Shown: positions 9,616-17,887, counted from the first letter of the stretch. The stretch is 64,000 nt of DNA from Cellulomonas sp. 73-145 (GCA_001898185.1 MKTI01000005.1:434001-498000), one strand, 5' to 3'. Notes: generated by a model not told the origin, from the sequence alone. A program made the numbers and translations.

Positions 9616-10119
9616 TCAGCGCCGCCCGTCCTGACCGGCCGCCGGGCGCGGAGGGCTCGTGCGGTCGGTCCAGGACACCACGGACCGCTGCAGCAGGAAC
9701 GCGACCACGAGGACCCCGAGAGCGACTCCGACGGCGGGCCACGGCGCCGGCGCGGTGCGCCATGAGGCCACCGCCATGGCGGCGATCAGCACGTGCACGG
9801 TGATCACCGGGCTGCGCGCCCACCGCCGCCCGGCCAGCAGCGCCCGACCGGCGGCGGCGAGGACCGCGGCCAGACCGGCCGCGAGGACGGCGAGCGCCAC
9901 CGATGCGGCAGCGAGCTCGGTCCCGCGCACCACCACGACGACCAGGGCGACCACGGCGGCTGCCGCGCCGAGCGCCTCCACCCAGACGGCCACCACGACC
10001 GCCCACACCAGCCGGGGCCTGCCGGCGGCCTCGTCGGACTGCCATGGGGTACGACGTCCCGACGGCGAGGACCCGGAGGGCCGCGACCCCGTCGAGCGGG
10101 CGTCCGAGGAGGGTGGCAC
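9616..10119 (-). CDS. small four-helix membrane protein, unknown function
   Basis: Not recognised. The 167-residue product has a polar Ser/Pro/Arg-rich N-terminus (residues 1-36), then four hydrophobic segments (about 37-65, 68-92, 105-122 and 125-146) and a short charged tail. Small proteins of this shape are common in actinobacteria and are usually annotated as hypothetical integral membrane proteins. It converges on the EccC-like gene with a gap of only 10 bases, so it is not in that operon. A 19-base palindrome sits just upstream of its start at 10131-10149. Confidence 0.7.
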   Translation of the reverse strand: MPPSSDARSTGSRPSGSSPSGRRTPWQSDEAAGRPRLVWAVVVAVWVEALGAAAAVVALVVVVVRGTELAAASVALAVLAAGLAAVLAAAGRALLAGRRWARSPVITVHVLIAAMAVASWRTAPAPWPAVGVALGVLVVAFLLQRSVVSWTDRTSPPRPAAGQDGRR

Positions 10120-10130
10120 GGCGACGACCC

Positions 10131-10149
10131 TACGGCCCCCGGGGCCGTA
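10131..10149. promoter_or_regulatory. 19-base perfect inverted repeat upstream of the membrane protein gene
   Basis: TACGGCCCC and GGGGCCGTA flank a single C: nine-base arms, all paired. It begins 12 bases upstream of the ATG at 10119, so it overlaps the place where a ribosome site or promoter would be. It may be an operator or a leader hairpin. No regulator is identified. Confidence 0.4.
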
Positions 10150-10573
10150 TAGCAGATCCCAGACGTGGCGATGACCAGACCGTCACCAGAGTGCCTAGGT
10201 CCTTTGTCCTACGTTCACTAGCCGGCAACCTTCGCCCACCGGCGTGACCTGGCCCACATCGCCTCGACGCCACGGTCGGGCGGGTCGCGATCGCTGCGGC
10301 ACCCCTGGTCAGCGCCCTGATTTGGAAATTCATGGGCTGACCTGGACGAACGTCCGGACCTGCCCCCACCCGGCGCCGTCCCGTCCGCTCAGCACGTGCA
10401 CAGGTGTGACGAACGCCTCACTCGTCACAGGGTCGAAACGTTCCCGTAACCCTTGTGCGGGCCCGCCGCGGATGTGAACCTTGACGCAGCAAGTCATCCC
10501 ACCCCCAATTTCTCGCGGCCGTCCGCCATGCCCCCGACCGGGCAGCCGGACCGTCGTGTGCCAAGGAGATGTC
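10150..10573 (+). other. intergenic region upstream of whiB1
   Basis: About 420 bases between divergent genes with no supportable ORF. Base composition is less G+C-rich than the flanks in places (around 10200 and 10320), which fits promoter DNA. It should hold the promoters of the membrane protein gene (leftward) and whiB1 (rightward). The last part has AAGGAG at 10563-10568, the whiB1 ribosome site. No riboswitch or terminator was recognised. Confidence 0.5.
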
Positions 10574-10822
10574 ATGGACTGGCGCCACCGCGCAGCGTGC
10601 CTCGACGAGGACCCCGAGCTCTTCTTCCCGATCGGCAACACCGGCCCCGCGCTCGTGCAGATCGAGGAGGCCAAGGCGGTCTGCCGTCGCTGCGAGGTCG
10701 TGGACACCTGCCTGAAGTGGGCGATCGAGACCGGTCAGGACGCCGGTGTCTGGGGCGGTCTGTCCGAGGACGAGCGCCGGGCCCTCAAGCGCCGCACCGC
10801 ACGCCAGCGCCGCGCCAGCTGA
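10574..10822 (+). CDS. whiB1: WhiB1/WblE-type iron-sulfur transcription factor
   Basis: An 82-residue Wbl protein that starts MDWRHRAACLDEDPELFFP and keeps the GVWGG turn followed by a basic C-terminal DNA-binding tail (ERRALKRRTARQRR). Four cysteines (about residues 9, 37, 40 and 46; spacing C-x2-C-x5-C) bind a [4Fe-4S] cluster. Length and sequence match the WhiB1/WblE subgroup, an essential, NO-sensitive regulator in mycobacteria that works with the primary sigma factor. The ATG follows AAGGAGATGTC. The frame is open further upstream, but the family start is here. It is alone, with a kinase gene facing it. Confidence 0.95.
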   Translation: MDWRHRAACLDEDPELFFPIGNTGPALVQIEEAKAVCRRCEVVDTCLKWAIETGQDAGVWGGLSEDERRALKRRTARQRRAS

Positions 10823-10968
10823 GCCGAGCGCCGCACCCCGTCAGCCCGCCCGCGTCGGCGTCCCGCGCGGATTGACCGCAGGCGGCCGCTGCTTCGCACC
10901 CGATCGAGCCTCAGGACCGGCCGCCTACTGGCGAGCCGGTCCTGCTGCTCTCCGGGCAGCACCGCACG

Positions 10969-12453
10969 TCAGGCCACGGTGGCCGCATCCCGGTTGACCC
11001 GCAGCCGAGCCTCGAGCTCGACGCTGGTGCCGCCGCCGGGCCGCGGACGCCAGGCGATGGACCCCCGCAGCTCGTTGCGCACCAGCGTCGACACGATCTG
11101 CGTTCCGAGCCCGCTGCCGGCCCCCTTCTCGCTCGGGACGCCGGCACCGTCGTCGGCCACCGTCACGTGCAGCAGGTCGCCGGCCCGCTCTGCGGTGATC
11201 TCCACGGTCCCCACCGCGCGGCCGCTGAACCCGTGCTCGACGGCGTTGGTCACCAGCTCGGTCAGCACCAGGGCGAGCGCCGTCGCGTCCTCGGCCCGGA
11301 CCAGACCGAAGGAGCCGTGCACCCGCGTCCGCACGTGCGCACCGTCCTGCGTCGCCACGTCGGCCGCGAGGCGGAGGCTGCGCCCGATCAGGTCGTCGAA
11401 CGGCACCGTCTCGTCGAGCGTCTGGGACAGCGTCTCGTGGACCAGGGCGATGGTGGCGACACGGCGCTCCGCCTCGCCGAGCGCCTCCCGCGCCTCGTCG
11501 CTGCCGACCCGCCGGGACTGCAGCCGCAGCAGCGCCGCGACGGTCTGCAGGTTGTTCTTCACCCGGTGGTGGATCTCCCGGATCGTCGCGTCCTTGGTGA
11601 TCAGCTCCCGTTCCCGGCGGCGCAGCTCGGACACGTCCCGGCACAGCAGCACGGCGCCGACGCGCTCGGTGCCCTCCGTCAACGGCACGGCGCGCAACGA
11701 GAGCGCCACACCCCGCGTCTCGACGTCCACCCGCCACGGCGCACGGCCCATCAGCACCAGGGGCAGCGACTCGTCGACCGTGGCGTCGGCGTCCAGCAGG
11801 TCGGTGGTCACCTCGATCAGGGAACGCCCGACGAGGTCGCCCAGCGCGCCCAGCCGGTGGAAGCACGAGAGCGCGTTCGGGCTGGCGTAGAGCACCTCGC
11901 CCTCGCCGTTGAGCCGGATGAGACCGTCGGCCACGCGAGGTGCGCCGCGGCGAGGGCCGGTCGGCGCGTCCGCAGCGGGGAACTCGCCGCGCGCCACCAT
12001 CCCGAGCAGGTCGTCGGCGGCCTCGACGAAGTTGAGCTCGAGCCGGCTCGGTGTCCGCGCGCCGCCCAGGTTGGTCTGGCGGGCCAGCACCGCGACCGCC
12101 CGTCCCTTGCGGACCACCGGCACGGCTTCCTCCCGCACGGCGTACTCGCCGAACCAGCGAGGCTCGCGCGACCGCTGCGACCGCTGCTCGTCGAGGGCCC
12201 GGAGCAGCTGCGCCCGCTGCCCCTCGGGCACCAGGGAGCCCACCACGTCGTCGTAGTGCACCGTCGCGGCGGTCGACGGGCGCACCTGGGCGACCGCGAC
12301 GAAGTCGCCGTCGGCGGTGGGCAGCCACAGCACCAGGTCGGCGAACGCGAGGTCGGAGATCACCTGCCAGTCCCCGACCAGCAGGTGCAGCCACTCCAGG
12401 TCAGCCGGCTCGAGGCTGCCGTGCTTGTCGGCGAGCGTGCTCAGGGTTGACAC
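10969..12453 (-). CDS. pdtaS: PdtaS-type cytosolic sensor histidine kinase
   Basis: A 494-residue soluble kinase with no membrane helix. It has an N-terminal GAF-like domain (about 10-160), a PAS domain (about 185-295), and a HisKA_2 domain with the phospho-His in IREIHHRVKNNLQTVAALLRLQSRR near residue 305, followed by an ATPase domain (TELVTNAVEHGF; DDGAGVP). This is the plan of PdtaS, which phosphorylates the RNA-binding antiterminator PdtaR (ANTAR). The pdtaR gene is not in the window, as is usual. It converges on whiB1 and is divergent from the DUF2505 gene. Confidence 0.93.
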   Translation of the reverse strand: MSTLSTLADKHGSLEPADLEWLHLLVGDWQVISDLAFADLVLWLPTADGDFVAVAQVRPSTAATVHYDDVVGSLVPEGQRAQLLRALDEQRSQRSREPRWFGEYAVREEAVPVVRKGRAVAVLARQTNLGGARTPSRLELNFVEAADDLLGMVARGEFPAADAPTGPRRGAPRVADGLIRLNGEGEVLYASPNALSCFHRLGALGDLVGRSLIEVTTDLLDADATVDESLPLVLMGRAPWRVDVETRGVALSLRAVPLTEGTERVGAVLLCRDVSELRRRERELITKDATIREIHHRVKNNLQTVAALLRLQSRRVGSDEAREALGEAERRVATIALVHETLSQTLDETVPFDDLIGRSLRLAADVATQDGAHVRTRVHGSFGLVRAEDATALALVLTELVTNAVEHGFSGRAVGTVEITAERAGDLLHVTVADDGAGVPSEKGAGSGLGTQIVSTLVRNELRGSIAWRPRPGGGTSVELEARLRVNRDAATVA

Positions 12454-12579
12454 CGGACCAGGGTAGGCGGCGAACGACCCGCCGCCGTGACCCGCGGCGG
12501 GATACCCTCACCCTCACCGACAAGCGCCCAGCGTCCCGCGGGCGCGGGTGGTGACGGACCCCCTGCGAGGAGGCTCACC

Positions 12580-13083
12580 GTGCAGCTGCGCGTGACCCTG
12601 GACCTGCCCACCGACCTCGCCGGCGCGGGTCGGATGCTCGCGGACCCCGGCTACGTGCGCGCCAAGGTCGCCGCGACCGGGGACCCCGACGGTGAGGTGG
12701 TGGTGGCCGGCTCACCGGCGGACGGGTTCACGGTCACGACGCGACGCTCGCTGCCGACGGACCAGATCCCGGCACAGCTGCGGTCCTTCGTCGGGGCGCG
12801 GATCGACGTGCGACAGGTCGAGGCGTGGGACGAGCCCGACGAGGACGGCCGCCACGGGACCGTGGTGGTCGAGGTGGTCGGGGCGCCGGTGCGGCTGACG
12901 GGGCGCACCAGCCTGCGTGCCGTGACGCCGTACAGCTGCACACTGACCTACGACGGTGAGCTGAGGGCCGCGGTGCCCCTGTTCGGCGCCGCGGTGGAGA
13001 AGGCGGCAGCAGGCGCCGTCCGGGACGCACTCGAGGCCGAGCAGGCCATCGCGGCTCGGTGGCTCGCGGAGAACGCGCACTAG
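12580..13083 (+). CDS. DUF2505 family protein
   Basis: A 167-residue soluble protein. It begins with LRVTLDLP and has alternating beta strands and a long C-terminal helix, which matches DUF2505, an actinobacterial family with an SRPBCC/START-like (lipid- or ligand-binding) fold. The function is unknown. The GTG at 12580 has GCGAGGAGG just upstream. The frame is open to 12487, but that extension is low-complexity. It is monocistronic and converges on a LacI gene. Confidence 0.75.
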   Translation: MQLRVTLDLPTDLAGAGRMLADPGYVRAKVAATGDPDGEVVVAGSPADGFTVTTRRSLPTDQIPAQLRSFVGARIDVRQVEAWDEPDEDGRHGTVVVEVVGAPVRLTGRTSLRAVTPYSCTLTYDGELRAAVPLFGAAVEKAAAGAVRDALEAEQAIAARWLAENAH

Positions 13084-13111
13084 GGCGGACGAGGCGGGAA
13101 GCCCTGCGGGA

Positions 13112-14179
13112 TCAGCTCGAGGCCCGGACCACCAGGGTCGCCGGGAACACCTCGGGCTCCCGGGGCGGTCCGCCCGCGAGCAGCTCCAGCAACCGCTCAC
13201 CGGCAGCCCGCGCCATCGCCACCGCGGGCTGAACGACCGTCGTCAACGGCGGGTGCGCGGTGGCCGCGACCCCCAGGTCGTCGTACCCGACGACCGCCAC
13301 GTCCTCCGGTACGCGCTTCCCCCGCGCGGCCAGCGCAGCCATGGCCCCGACGGCGATGAGGTCGGACGCGGCCACGATGCCGTCGACGTCCGGGTGCTCG
13401 TCCAGCAGTCGGTGCGTCGCCGCCTGTCCGCCCGCGAGCGTGAAGTCGGCGTGCACGATCGCGTTCACCGGCCGGCCCTTCTCGGTCAGCGCCTGCCGCC
13501 AGCCCGCGAGCCGGTCGACCCCCGCCGACATGTCCGGCGGCCCCGCGATCATCGCGATCCGCCGCCGGCCGGTGTCGATGAGGTGGCGGGTCGCCTGGAC
13601 CGAACCGTCGACGTTGTCCGTGTCGACGTACTGCTCGAGCCCGGTCGAGGCGCCGACCAGCGGCCGGCCGACGAACACGAGCGGTTGGGGCAGCTGCGCC
13701 AGGACGGCATCGAGGTCTCCCCCGCGGTGGTGGGAGACGACGATGGCACCGTCGACGTGACCGCCCTGCAGGAACCGCAACGTCCGCTCGGACTGCCCCG
13801 GCCGCGCGATCACCAGCACCACCTGCACGTCGGAGTCGGCGAGCGAGCTCGACAGCCCCTGGAGCACGGCCAGCACGAACGGGTCCGACAGCGCCAGCTC
13901 GTCGGGCTCGGGCACCACCAGCGCGATCGAGTCGGTGCGGCGCGTCACCAACGACCGTGCCGCACGGTTCGGCGAGTAGCCGAGGTCCAGCACGGCGGCG
14001 TTGACCGCGGCCAGGGCCGCGGGCGAGACGCGATCGCCACCGTTGATCGCCCGTGACGCCGTGGACCGGGAGACGCCCGCCCGTGCCGCGACCTCCTCGA
14101 GGGTGGGAGGGACCCCGGCGACCCCACCGTGCTGGTGCGTCTGGCGGGGCCGCCCGTCCCTCAGCCGGACGGTGCTCAG
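13112..14179 (-). CDS. LacI family regulator, CebR-like (last gene of the sugar ABC operon)
   Basis: A LacI-type repressor. The helix-turn-helix (TLEEVAARAGVSRSTASRAINGG) is at about residues 26-50, then the hinge and a periplasmic-binding-like sugar domain to residue 355. No ATG, GTG or TTG lies in frame upstream of the helix-turn-helix; the first is inside the protein at 13993, too late to keep the DNA-binding domain. The CTG at 14179-14177 overlaps the TGA of the preceding permease as CTGA, with GGGAG about 10 bases upstream, so I take it as the start. The protein is closely similar to the regulator at 17937-18986 and has the same recognition helix. Family sure; start is inference. Confidence 0.88.
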   Translation of the reverse strand: MSTVRLRDGRPRQTHQHGGVAGVPPTLEEVAARAGVSRSTASRAINGGDRVSPAALAAVNAAVLDLGYSPNRAARSLVTRRTDSIALVVPEPDELALSDPFVLAVLQGLSSSLADSDVQVVLVIARPGQSERTLRFLQGGHVDGAIVVSHHRGGDLDAVLAQLPQPLVFVGRPLVGASTGLEQYVDTDNVDGSVQATRHLIDTGRRRIAMIAGPPDMSAGVDRLAGWRQALTEKGRPVNAIVHADFTLAGGQAATHRLLDEHPDVDGIVAASDLIAVGAMAALAARGKRVPEDVAVVGYDDLGVAATAHPPLTTVVQPAVAMARAAGERLLELLAGGPPREPEVFPATLVVRASS

Positions 14180-15099
14180 CCCTTCACCGCTCCCTGCATG
14201 ATGCCCGACACCAGCTGGCGACCGGCCAGGATGAACATCACGAGCAACGGGAGCACGGAGACGAACACACCGGCCATCACCTGCGAGTAGTCGGCGTAGT
14301 AGTGGGCCTGGAGCATCTTCAGCGCCACCGGCAGCGTGGTCCTCCCGGGCACCGCACCGAGCACGACCAGGGGCCAGAAGTAGTTCGTCCAGTTGGCGAC
14401 GAACGCGAACAGGCCGAGCATCGTGGCAGCAGGACGAGCCGCGGGGAGCGCGATCGACCAGAAGGTGCGGAACATCGAGGCACCGTCGACGCGTGCGGCC
14501 TCGATCAGCTCGTACGGCAGCGCGCCCTCGAGGTACTGGGTCATCCAGAACACGCCGAACGCCGTGACGAGCGCCGGGAGGATGACCGCCGGCAGCTTGC
14601 CGATGAGGTGCAGCTGCTTCATCACCAGGAACAGCGGCACCACACCGAGCTGGGTGGGGATCGCCGTGGTGGCGATGACGAAGACCAGCAGCGGCCCGCG
14701 GCCGCGGAACCGCAGCTTGGCGAACGAGTAGCCCGCGAGGGTGGAGAACAGCACCACGGACACGGCCGTGACGGTCGACACGATGATCGAGTTCACCAGT
14801 GCGGACCAGAACCCGATGTCGGAGTTGATGACCGAGAGCATGTTCTCGAAGAGGTGCGATCCCGGGACCAGCGACGGGATCGGGTGACGTGCCACGTCCT
14901 CCTTGGTGGAGGACGCGATCAGGAACGCGTAGTACAGCGGGTAGATCGCGATCAGCAGCACGATCGTGAGGATCGTGTAGGTCAGCCAGCGAGGCCGCCG
15001 CTCGGCGCCGGATCCTCGGTGGTTCTGGCGACGAGCCGCCGCCCTGGCCGCACCGCGGCCGGCGAACTGCTCGATCGAGGGGATGGACGGCGCGCTCAT
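14176..15099 (-). CDS. carbohydrate ABC transporter permease, MalG/CebG type
   Basis: Inner-membrane subunit (307 residues, six predicted helices) of a CUT1 sugar importer. The EAA loop is intact near residue 200 (ELIEAARVDGASMFRTFWSIALP), followed by the WTNYFWPLVVL helix typical of MalG-type subunits. The ATG overlaps the stop of the MalF-type gene as ATGA, and its own TGA overlaps the CTG of the LacI gene, so it is translationally coupled on both sides. No ATPase gene is present; actinobacterial CUT1 importers usually share a distant MsiK-type ATPase. Confidence 0.93.
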   Translation of the reverse strand: MSAPSIPSIEQFAGRGAARAAARRQNHRGSGAERRPRWLTYTILTIVLLIAIYPLYYAFLIASSTKEDVARHPIPSLVPGSHLFENMLSVINSDIGFWSALVNSIIVSTVTAVSVVLFSTLAGYSFAKLRFRGRGPLLVFVIATTAIPTQLGVVPLFLVMKQLHLIGKLPAVILPALVTAFGVFWMTQYLEGALPYELIEAARVDGASMFRTFWSIALPAARPAATMLGLFAFVANWTNYFWPLVVLGAVPGRTTLPVALKMLQAHYYADYSQVMAGVFVSVLPLLVMFILAGRQLVSGIMQGAVKG

Positions 15100-16019
15100 G
15101 ACCGGACCTTCCGTGCCCGGCGCACGGCGCCGGAGTCGGACGCGATCCGGTTGGTGAACCAGTAGTTCACCAACGAGATCGCGAGGATGACGAGGAACAG
15201 CAGCCACGCGACCGCAGCCGACCGCCCGAGGTTGTTCTGGCTGCCCCAGCCCAGCTGGTACAGGTACATGGTCACCGTGACGAACTGGCCGTCGGCGCCG
15301 CCGGCGGTGGTCGCGGAGTTCTGCTGGTCGAACATCGTCGGCTCGTCGAAGATCTGCAGGCCGCCGATGGTCGACGTGATGATGACGAAGATCAGGTTGG
15401 GGATGGCCTGCATCGCGGCCAGGATGACCAGCGTGTTGTACCCGGTCCACCGGTAGTTGACCATGTTGGCGATCGCCAGGTGGCTCGCCAGCACGTTGGA
15501 GTGCCAGCCGACAGGGCTGATGCCGACCTTGGAGAGGATCGCGTTCATCATGCCGGACTGGTCGGAGAAGATCTGGCCGAAGATCATCGCGACGGCGACC
15601 GGTGCGACCACGTAGGGCACCAGGACGCCCATCCGCCAGAACGTACGAGCGCGCAGGTTCGCGTTGAGCACGGCGGCGATGACCAGGGCGATGATGATCT
15701 GCGGGATCGTCGACAGCGCAAAGATGCTGAAAGTGTTCCGCAGCGCCTTCCAGAAGAAGGGCTGGTGCAGCACGTCGACGTAGTTCTTGAGCCCGACGAA
15801 CGGACCCTCACCGGTCAGCAGGTTCCACTTGTGGAGCGAGACGACCGCCGTGTAGAGCAGCGGGAAGAGGCCGGTGATGGCGAACAGGACGAAGAACGGC
15901 GAGATGTACAGGTAGGGCGACACCTTGACGTCCCAGCGGCCGAGCCGCTGACGCATGCCGATCCGGCGGCGAGGCCGTACGTCGCGCGGGCGCGTCGGCA
16001 ACTCAGTGATGGTGACCAT
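15096..16019 (-). CDS. carbohydrate ABC transporter permease, MalF/CebF type, apparently lacking the EAA loop
   Basis: A 307-residue membrane protein with an Arg-rich N-terminus, the SPYLYISPFFVLFAITGLFP first helix and later the TSTIGGLQIFDEP helix, all typical of MalF/CebF subunits. Between LVILAAMQAIP and NLIFVIITST the family normally has about 28-30 more residues: the cytoplasmic EAA-x3-G loop that docks on the ATPase, ending in ITLP-x-LRP. Here they are absent and the frame continues, with the junction near 15398. This looks like an in-frame deletion, or an assembly fault. If real, coupling to the ATPase should fail. ATGA overlap with the MalG-type gene. Confidence 0.88.
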   Translation of the reverse strand: MVTITELPTRPRDVRPRRRIGMRQRLGRWDVKVSPYLYISPFFVLFAITGLFPLLYTAVVSLHKWNLLTGEGPFVGLKNYVDVLHQPFFWKALRNTFSIFALSTIPQIIIALVIAAVLNANLRARTFWRMGVLVPYVVAPVAVAMIFGQIFSDQSGMMNAILSKVGISPVGWHSNVLASHLAIANMVNYRWTGYNTLVILAAMQAIPNLIFVIITSTIGGLQIFDEPTMFDQQNSATTAGGADGQFVTVTMYLYQLGWGSQNNLGRSAAVAWLLFLVILAISLVNYWFTNRIASDSGAVRRARKVRS

Positions 16020-16060
16020 GGGAGCAACTCCTCGTCCGACTTGACTGCGGGTGCGCGGGC

Positions 16061-16102
16061 GACCAGCGGGGTCGGGACGGCGACGCCCCGACCCCGCTGG
16101 TC
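16061..16102 (-). terminator. 16-bp perfect stem between the binding-protein and permease genes
   Basis: GACCAGCGGGGTCGGG (16061-16076) pairs perfectly with 16087-16102 around a 10-base loop. It begins 9 bases after the stop of the binding-protein gene, and no T-run follows on the leftward strand. In malE-malF type operons a hairpin here stabilises the upstream mRNA and lowers permease expression; that role is inferred. It could also act as a partial terminator. Confidence 0.75.
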
Positions 16103-16111
16103 ATACCGTTG

Positions 16112-17410
16112 TCAGCCGAGCTGCTTGACGGCGTCGAGGAACTTCTGCCACGAGGCCGCGGCGTTGTCCGTCTTGTCGACGTCGACCCGGGTCAGCGCCT
16201 TTCCGAACTGGTCGTTGATGTCGAAGTAGTGCGAACCGCGGTACGGCTGCTTCGAGACGGCCGAGAACCGGTTGGAGAAGATCTGGCCGGTCGGGGCGTT
16301 GTTGAAGTAGGTGTCCGTCTTCGCGGTGACCGTGGCGTCCTTGACGGCGTCGGTCTGGCTCGGGAAGTTGCCGAACTTGACGAACACCTTCGCGGCCTGG
16401 GCCGGGGCGGTCAGCCAGTCGGCGAGCGCCTTGGCCTCCGTGACGTTCTTGCCCTTGGCCGGGACCAGCAGGAACGAGCCGCCCCAGTTGGAGGAACCGC
16501 CGGGCAGGACGTCGGCGATGTCCCAGTTCTTCTGGTCGGGAGCGTCACCGGCGATGATCTGCGTCATCCACGCGGGGCACATGACCGTGGCGAACTTGTC
16601 GGAGGCGAAGGCCTTCGTCCAGTCGTCGGTCCACTGGGCGAGGTGCGCGGACTGGTCGGTGTGCGAGGTCAGCATGGTGAAGACCTTGCTGGCGTTCGAG
16701 TCCGACTTGCCGACGGTGATGGAGTCGTCCGACTTGGACTCGAACGGCTCAGCCTGCTGGTTGTTCGCCACCTGGGCGAGGGCCCCGAGGGAGTCGAACC
16801 AGGCAGCCCCGGTGTTGGCGGCCATGAACTTCTGGCCGGTGGCGAAGTACTGGTCCCACGTCGCGCTGGAGCCGCCGAGCAGCGTCGCGACCTGGGCGCG
16901 GTCGGTCGGCAGGCCGGCCTTCTGGAACAGGTCCTTGCGGTAGCAGACGCCCTGCGGGCCGGAGTCGGTACCGAGGCCGATCAGCTTGCCGGACGCGTCG
17001 GTGGCCTGGGCCATCTTCCAGTCGGGCCAGCGCTTGGCGTTGTCCGTCGTCTTGACGTCGGCGAAGAAGTCGGAGGACTTCAGCAGCTCGGGCATCCAGT
17101 CGACGTCCGCGGCGACGATGTCGTCGGTGACGGTGCTGGTCGCGATGGAGTTCTTGACGGAGGCGCGCGCGTCGTCGGACTTGGCCGCCTTGTCGCTGAC
17201 GATCGTGACGTTCGGGTGGTCCTTCATGTACTCGGTGAAGAGGTCGGCGTAGCCGAACTCGTTGAAGGTCTGCACCTTCAGGGTGACCTTGCCGCCGGAC
17301 GACGCCGTGCTCGCGCTGTTGCTGCTGCTGCCCGTCGAGCATCCGGTCACCGCCAGGGCGATGCCGGTCAGGCCTGCGGCCGCGGCCCACACCGTGCGTG
17401 ACTTGTGCAC
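16112..17410 (-). CDS. sugar ABC transporter substrate-binding lipoprotein, CebE-like
   Basis: A 432-residue family-1 extracellular solute-binding protein. Its signal peptide ends in a lipobox (LAVTGCS), so it should be anchored by a lipidated cysteine at about residue 24. The mature part has the usual two-lobed sequence with the C-terminal PYRGSHYFDIN stretch seen in cellobiose/cello-oligosaccharide binders; that substrate is supported by CebR-like operators upstream but not proven. The GTG at 17410 has AGGGAG six bases upstream. It is the first gene of the operon with the MalF- and MalG-type permeases and a LacI gene. Confidence 0.93.
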   Translation of the reverse strand: MHKSRTVWAAAAGLTGIALAVTGCSTGSSSNSASTASSGGKVTLKVQTFNEFGYADLFTEYMKDHPNVTIVSDKAAKSDDARASVKNSIATSTVTDDIVAADVDWMPELLKSSDFFADVKTTDNAKRWPDWKMAQATDASGKLIGLGTDSGPQGVCYRKDLFQKAGLPTDRAQVATLLGGSSATWDQYFATGQKFMAANTGAAWFDSLGALAQVANNQQAEPFESKSDDSITVGKSDSNASKVFTMLTSHTDQSAHLAQWTDDWTKAFASDKFATVMCPAWMTQIIAGDAPDQKNWDIADVLPGGSSNWGGSFLLVPAKGKNVTEAKALADWLTAPAQAAKVFVKFGNFPSQTDAVKDATVTAKTDTYFNNAPTGQIFSNRFSAVSKQPYRGSHYFDINDQFGKALTRVDVDKTDNAAASWQKFLDAVKQLG

Positions 17411-17520
17411 TGCTGACTCCCTCGTCGTCTTGACGGCAGCTCTGCCGTCAACCGGTCGTCGTCCGCACCACCCGGCGCGGACGAGGGCTGATGCCCCGTG
17501 GACTCGCTCCCACCACCTTG

Positions 17521-17534
17521 CGGGAGCGTTCCCA
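17521..17534. promoter_or_regulatory. CebR-like operator 1
   Basis: CGGGAGCGTTCCCA matches 12 of 14 bases of the palindrome TGGGAGCGCTCCCA known as the CebR operator of Streptomyces. It lies 110 bases upstream of the binding-protein start, close to where the leftward promoter should be. Confidence 0.65.
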
Positions 17535-17600
17535 CGCGCTGCCGGAACCCTCTTGCGTCCCCCGGGGGCTGTCAAGCAGGGATCAGGTGACGTTGCGGCG

Positions 17601-17614
17601 TGGGAACGCATCCA
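17601..17614. promoter_or_regulatory. CebR-like operator 2
   Basis: TGGGAACGCATCCA matches 11 of 14 bases of TGGGAGCGCTCCCA and keeps the central CG. It is weaker than the other three sites and lies between operator 1 and the operator 3/4 pair. Confidence 0.5.
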
Positions 17615-17713
17615 TGCAGGTCAGGGGCTTGCACGACCGGCTGGCGTTACCGAATCGTTAGCCCTCCGCAGCCGCGCGGAGACCCGGCACGCCAGCCCGG
17701 GACCCCATTTTCG

Positions 17714-17727
17714 TAGGAGCGCTTCCA
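17714..17727. promoter_or_regulatory. CebR-like operator 3
   Basis: TAGGAGCGCTTCCA matches 12 of 14 bases of TGGGAGCGCTCCCA, with the central AGCGCT intact. Its centre is 24 bases from that of operator 4, about two helical turns, so two dimers could bind on nearly the same face. Confidence 0.65.
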
Positions 17728-17737
17728 AGGTGACCGA

Positions 17738-17751
17738 GGAGAGCGCTCCCA
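17738..17751. promoter_or_regulatory. CebR-like operator 4
   Basis: GGAGAGCGCTCCCA matches 12 of 14 bases of TGGGAGCGCTCCCA and includes a perfect AGCGCTCCCA half. It lies about 190 bases upstream of the LacI ATG at 17937. Confidence 0.65.
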
Positions 17752-17887
17752 AACCGGAGCCGCGCCGGCGGTCCGTCCCGGCACGCGCCGCGCCCGGTGC
17801 CCATGGCGCGCAGAACGAGACGCGGGCGGCCCGGATGTGGATCGACGGGCGCGCCGCGCTAGGTTCCAGACCAGGAGGGTGTCCTGA

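Noticed and set aside
10400..10430. TGTGA...TCAC-like motif resembling a CRP site upstream of whiB1
   Set aside because: The half-sites are 8 bases apart, not 6, so it is not a proper CRP palindrome.
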